Source: Eopsaltria australis
Taxonomy: Eukaryota; Chordata; Aves; Passeriformes; Petroicidae
Assembly: GCA_034509425.1 (NCBI GenBank)
Contig: JAVTVJ010000040.1
Coordinates: 6,559,001-6,623,000, forward strand
Reading direction: 5' to 3'
Length of the DNA stretch: 64,000 nt
Position numbers and translations under genes: made by a program. Within the stretch, counting starts at the first letter, position 1. Every line of letters starts with the position of its first letter. A model generated the notes under the pieces. The model worked only from the letters and a program-made list of their open reading frames with translations, had not been told where the DNA came from and ran no database searches. Positions 58,621-64,000 of this stretch are shown one piece after another.

Positions 58621-61600
58621 TCCAAGAAGCAAAGGATTAAAAGTTAAAAGATTGATTTACTAAAAAAATAAGGAACTTTACAGCATAATCAGCAGAAGTT
58701 TTCTCTGCAACTTAACATTTTATCTCGTATCTGTCAACATTCACACCGTTTAAAAAGTTGGTGCGGGATTGTAATATTTTCTTTTCCTTACTTACTATGC
58801 AGCTATGCTCCAGTTATGCTAATTGGAGTTTTATGCATAAATTAGTAATATAACATGCTAATAAAGGGGGATAGTATCTCAGAATGTCCTGAAAAGTGAA
58901 AAAACCCCCAAAAACCCGGCATTACGGAGGTCTGTCCTAGCATATGTTATTTCAATCTTTTATGAGAAGTTATGCAACAGGCAAAAAAATAGGCGGTAAT
59001 AGGAGAAAACCAGGTGTTCTGCAGTTAAGACAACCATCATATATCCTTTATGATATAAATTCAGATTTAAAGTAAGGGTAGAAAATAGGCAATGAAGTAG
59101 TTTCAATAAGATGATTCCTTTTCTATAAGTACAACAAAGTCAATCACTGTCTATAAGAAAACATCATGGTTTACCAATTTCAAAATTTTTGGTAAATCTT
59201 GGAAAAAATACATTTCTTTTTCAACTTCTAAAAATATTTCAACAGGCTTGAAGAAGCTAAAACCAGAATTGCACTGAAATATGGACAGTAGAAATGTATT
59301 TAGAAACAGGATACAGTTTCCTTTGACTACTAAATAAGTAGGTAGAATACAAGAGACCCTTACATTACAGAGAAAAAGAAATACAAGGATATTCTGAAAA
59401 TAAATGCTAAAATAATTATATGTGTACAAGACATAACAGGTACGTTCACATTTTAGGAAATATTGAGTGAAAATAATTCAGGCATATCTTTGTCAGATCC
59501 TAGTTAAAATATTGTTGGCTAGACAATAGCAATAACAAATTCTTTAGAGAGAAAGATATGATAAAGCAGTGAAAGAACTCTAGCACATGGCTAATGGAGT
59601 ATCTGTTCTGTCTTATAATTCTAGGGTCTGTTGAGTTCCATAGAACTCTGAGGGTTTTCCAGGAGTGAATACAGAGAGAAAAGTGGTGAGTGTCACTCTG
59701 AGCTGCTGTACTTCTACCCCAGAAGCCTAGGTCTAACAACAGACAGGTGAATAATAAAATAGATTTGAACCTTTCACTGTGCTAAAAAATTATGTCCCTT
59801 ATCAATTATTACAGAGTTTTCAACACTTGTCCATATCCTCTTTTTATGTGAGGAATGAGTACCAGCAAGATTTATTTTTAATAGAGATTTTTCTAAAAAG
59901 ATTCACAATCAGTTGCCTCCTGTTTCTCTTAGCCTTCTGTTTTATTATTTTCATTTAAGGGAGAAGGCATTTTGAGAAGTCAAACTGAACATTAGGTAAT
60001 GGTTAATCATGCTTAATTGAAAAAAAAAAAATCAGAATATTTACAACATGTAAATTGAAACTAAATATCAAAATTGCAATGCTATCACAAAAACTAAGAC
60101 AGAAGGCATATCACTCGACCCTCAAACATGTGCTGTTTATTGCAGAAATAACACCATTCATGTGTTTTTCATTTGCATTAATTCAGTATATTTTTTGCAG
60201 AATCACTTGTGTATTTTTTAAAATTTAAGATGTTTGCAAAGATAATAATTAGAAAATCAGTTTAATTTCCCTTAGTTTTCCAGACCATGAGTGCTACTTT
60301 TACTCTTCAGCTCACAATTATATTGGTTTTGCTTTACCATGGCTCATATTTTATTATTTCCAGAAAATACTGTATATATTTGTCAGAATTCCAGAATTGT
60401 AAGATTATGCATCATATGAATATTTACCTTAAGGTCCTATTCTGCATCTTGATGTTATTTTTAAGTCAAGATTTTTGTTCTTCTAAGGAAGAGGATTAAT
60501 GATCTCAAAATTAAACTCTAGTTTCATTAGTTTCATATATGAGCAATGAAGACATCTTTAGAGCTGGTAAATTTATTATAGTTCTTGTGAAAAAAAAAAA
60601 AAAGGTAGAATTTGCAGGTCAAAAGCATTCCTAGTAAGCATAGAGGTGTTCAACAGGAGCCTTTTCAGTTTGCATATTTTGGTCAGTGTTTTCCTATTAT
60701 CTGACAATACTCTAGGTTGCAAAAGAATGAGAGAAAGAATGAGAGACAAAATAAATCTGGTAAATTTTACTCATTCCCCATTAGAATTTGATGAAGTGAA
60801 GGAACATCTGACCAATTTCTTCCTTTGAATCCCCAGGCTCTGCATAGCTAAGCCTTTTACCTCTGCCACCTGCAGAAATCAAACCAGAATCTTGTGATGG
60901 CTGATACCCAGCTGAGCTGGTTCCTTCTCTTTCATAAGAATAGGGAAGAAAAAAGAAACCCAGCCTTCTGTACCTTAGACTGTGTTTTTGCTGGTTTGAT
61001 ATTTGTTCCTTTTTGTGTACTGTAAAAAGAAATATTCATAAACAGCCTTGCATCCTATACTTCATTAAATCAAGAATGATACCGAGATGTTAAGTCAGAG
61101 AACATGAACAAAACTGAAGAAGCACAGCCTGCTTTTAACAGTGTTTCACCATCAGGGGAAAAAAGAAAAAAAAAAAAAAAGAAGGAGAAAGGACAAGGAA
61201 GCCATCAGTAGAGAAGAAATGCTAAAAAGTCTATATATTATTTTGAATTGCCTTGATAATGTGTCATAATTGCAGAGACAACCTTGAAAAATGAATACAG
61301 GAGAATCATAAAGATGTCCATGAATGAAAACCAGGAAGACCAATCAAAAAAGCCAAGGAAAGTTCTTTTTATTTCTCCATTAGCTATAGCCCAGAGAGAG
61401 TATTTGAACAAGAATAACATCACAAGAAATTTACAAAGGGCAGAACAAAATGAACATCTTTAGCAACAGCTTTCCACTTATCTCAAATTCCATTGAAACA
61501 ATCCAGCAGTAGGTAGGCTTTGATTTCAGGACACACAACCTGGGAGTGCAACATGCTCCAGGAAGTCTCAGGACTGGCTGCACTGACGTGTTTGCCATTG

Positions 61601-64000
61601 CATCACCAAAAGAAACATTGGAGTGCCATACTCCTCCCAAAACTGATTTCATTCCCTCAGGTACTGCTTAAGCTACACTCACATCTCCTGAAGGGTGTGT
61701 TAGGGAGCATGTGCATGTGTGTATGTGAGCATGTTGGCAAAGAAGAATTTAAACAAGCCTTATTTTAACCACTTGGACATTGTAGTGCTGGTCTGGAAGG
61801 CCACATCATTAAAATTTTGCCTTAAATGAAGTAGTCTCCATATTGCTGAATTAAGGTAGACAAATGAAAAACAGCATCTGAAATTCAAATTGCATCAAGC
61901 TAAAGGCTGCATGGGGAAGTTAATGAGATTGCTAAGGCCAGACAAAATCACATCAAGGTATTAACTTTTTCCTGCTCCTTTCTTTATGCAACTCTAGTGG
62001 AGGCTTTCAGCAATTTAGAAACTCCACATTTTTGTTACGAGCAAGTTCAACCTACAGTATATTTAGGGGAAATAAATATTACAGGTTTTTTGCTTCTTTC
62101 TCCAAATGAGATATACGGACCTAAGCTGAAGAGGATATCTGATTTATTTAATGAAAATATGAAATACTTAAGACTCAGAATAAAGATTTTGATTTTCAGT
62201 TTGTAGAATCTTAGTGTGTGAATTTTCTCTGCCTAGTACAGGCAGTATGGGGTTTTCACCACTTCTCAGTATCTGTTGAAGAAATAGTAACACAGAGAGT
62301 GGCCAATAGGGAAAAACCTGCCAGTACAAAACTTACTAGGCTTTTGAAGAAAGATCTAGAGGGAGAAATATCAGTTCTTGGGTCTCTGGTTTAAACACAA
62401 GTGAAATATACTACAATAATGGTATATATAGCAAATGCTGCATAACATACATCTGACTGTTTTGTTAGAGATATCAGTCAGTACTGCCTTAGTGTTCACA
62501 ACAGCCAGGTTTCCAGCAGCTTCTTGAATGGAATCAAGGATTTTAAAAGGGTTCTGTTCTGTGTGTGGAAACGATCAAACTATTCACCTTCAATTTCTAA
62601 ACACATTGAACAACATTTTAGTTGTTTTATGTCTGGTTAATTTTTCTGGTTTGAAAGGTTTAGAAAATTCTTTCCACAGTCTTGTGTAAGAGGTAATTTT
62701 AGCACACCATATTGTGTACCAGGTCACTTAAGAGGCTGAAAGGAATGATAGTGAGACCCAGAGGAGTAATTATGGGTATGCTAAGAAGAAAATGCCAAGA
62801 GGGGGATATGTCTTAAAGGAGAGAAAGGAAGGTCTGCAGAGAGAGGTGTCAGACTTACCAGAAAGAACCAGGATGAAAAGGCATTCTGACCATTTCTTGA
62901 GGAAAAGGTTATCAGCCTAGACAATCTCTTTGAAGATGTCCTAAGAGGTACTTTAAATTTGGACTGCTGAAGGAGAAGTAAAAGTCATGGACTTGTTTGG
63001 ATGGGGAAGAAAGAGAAGTGTGTGGTTTGGAGTTGGAGGGTTCCTGGAATTTCAAATGCACATTTGAACTCTTGGGTGCTTTTTCAAAATGAACTTGATC
63101 TCTAAACACACAAAGGCATTACTCAACCTTAGACGAAAATGTTATGTAAAATCATGACCCTTTTAACATCTCTCAGAAAATGGGGAAAAACCTCAGCAAT
63201 ACTGTAAATTTTCACTCAAAATAAGTTAGATAACTCAGACAAATAATCATTACCTTTTTTTGGGGACTTGCCTAATATTTTATTAATCTCCAACACACAA
63301 TTTGTATGGAGCATGCTGAAGCATTTTGTTGCTTCTTTAAAGTTTTAAAAATACATTCTAATTCCTTATGTACACTTTCAAATTCAGGAAGTTATGAATT
63401 GTGTTCAGTACTAATGTTTAATTCAAGACTCACAGTCACTTTCTCAAATATTCAGCTTCTCTGTACAGTCATGCAAGTTGTGTCTGCATTAATGTTTTGA
63501 TTTGAGCAGAATTCTAGTTTTGAAATAAATCTTCTGAATATCTCTGCTAACTGAAGGTTGCTTTGCTTCACAGAATCGTTCCTGATGAGTGAACTGTTAT
63601 ACTTTTGAAGAATTCCTATGCTCACAAGTCAGTAGGAGAAACTCCAGTGCCTGCTTCTCTGAACAGTGTTAAATGCTATGCGTAGTTGGGGTGTTCAGTT
63701 CAGGGGACAAGGTTAGATCTTGGGTGAAGTAGAACACGTGAAAAGAATATAACAAGTGTGAGGACCTCAACATCATCTGCCTGGGCTTACTGACAGACAC
63801 AGCCACTGGCCACCATGCGATGGTATTGGCTATGTTCAGATTAGTTCACCAGGGAGAGGCTGGTGAGGAATGCAACCTGTGAATAGATACAAAGTTTATT
63901 CTTATCTTTCATAATATCAAACACTACTGTAGGCCTTTATCTAAACAAAACACATTATTTGTTTTGCACTTGGTTAAATATGGAAAATGCATGAAGGCAC
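58621..64000. other. Unique AT-rich DNA to the window end, no gene seen
   Basis: It contains A-runs at 60020-60031 and 60590-60603 and an A-rich tract at 61159-61180. The minus strand near 62855 has a very strong donor (TTTCTG|GTAAGT), but the upstream acceptor is poor, so no exon is called. No transposon or gene was recognised. Confidence 0.55.

Noticed and set aside
58252..58632. 126-codon minus-strand frame
   Set aside because: Mostly antisense of the CR1 3' UTR at 58405-58620.
62855..62930. Very strong minus-strand donor TTTCTG|GTAAGT with open frames behind it
   Set aside because: The only nearby acceptor (GATTGTCTAG) lacks a pyrimidine tract.
1..64000. tRNA or rRNA genes, CRISPR arrays, operons, phage or plasmid features, mitochondrial insert, or an undescribed multi-gene system
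   Set aside because: No cloverleaf, rRNA core, spaced direct-repeat array, clustered coding frames or mitochondrial-like gene order was seen. The window is vertebrate noncoding DNA with retroposons.

Overview
The window is about 64 kb of AT-rich, CpG-poor vertebrate nuclear DNA, most likely from a bird. The evidence is a set of CR1 LINE copies, 5'-truncated and ending in the diagnostic ATTCTATGATTC-type 3' repeats, together with older amniote relics: MIR-type SINEs, an old amniote CR1 tail, and an old CR1/L3-like stretch. No Alu, L1 or other mammalian repeats were seen, and nothing looks bacterial, plasmid or phage. The species cannot be told from the sequence.

No complete protein-coding gene, tRNA, rRNA or CRISPR array is recognisable. 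The longest open frames are either CR1 reverse-transcriptase remnants or chance frames. The stretch reads as a gene desert or one very long intron. A few segments have the form of single internal exons (polypyrimidine tract plus AG, an open frame, then a GT donor) at 25-132(-), 14921-15007(+), 31372-31508(+), 35283-35423(+), 38088-38158(-) and 54147-54259(-). The last is the most coding-like. I recognise none of these peptides, and matched splice-site pairs also occur here by chance, so all are low-confidence.

Layout: 1-2.6 kb unique DNA; 2.6-3.6 kb a long CR1 copy; 3.6-13.3 kb unique DNA with a conserved-looking block at 9.5-10.3 kb; 13.3-15.0 kb CR1, MIR-type SINE and an exon candidate; 16.2-17.3 and 20.9-21.5 kb enhancer-like AT-rich blocks; 26.7-29.1 kb CR1, MIR and a (TTA)n microsatellite; 31-36 kb two exon candidates and a pentanucleotide array joined to an inverted CR1 tail; 39-45.3 kb CR1 copies, an unusual cluster of homeodomain-like palindromes near 41.55 kb, and an old CR1 tail; 47.5-50.4 kb a pile-up of CR1 fragments from different subfamilies; 51.6-52.4 kb a C homopolymer and a CA minisatellite; 53-54.3 kb an enhancer-like block and the best exon candidate; 58.4 kb a last CR1; the rest is unique DNA with short simple repeats.

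Nearly all retroposons (11 of 12 CR1 pieces and both SINEs) lie on the plus strand. If the window is intronic, this weakly favours a host transcript on the minus strand. No undescribed multi-gene system was found. The most interesting signals are the possible regulatory blocks, the unidentified exon candidates and the repeat-seeded satellites.
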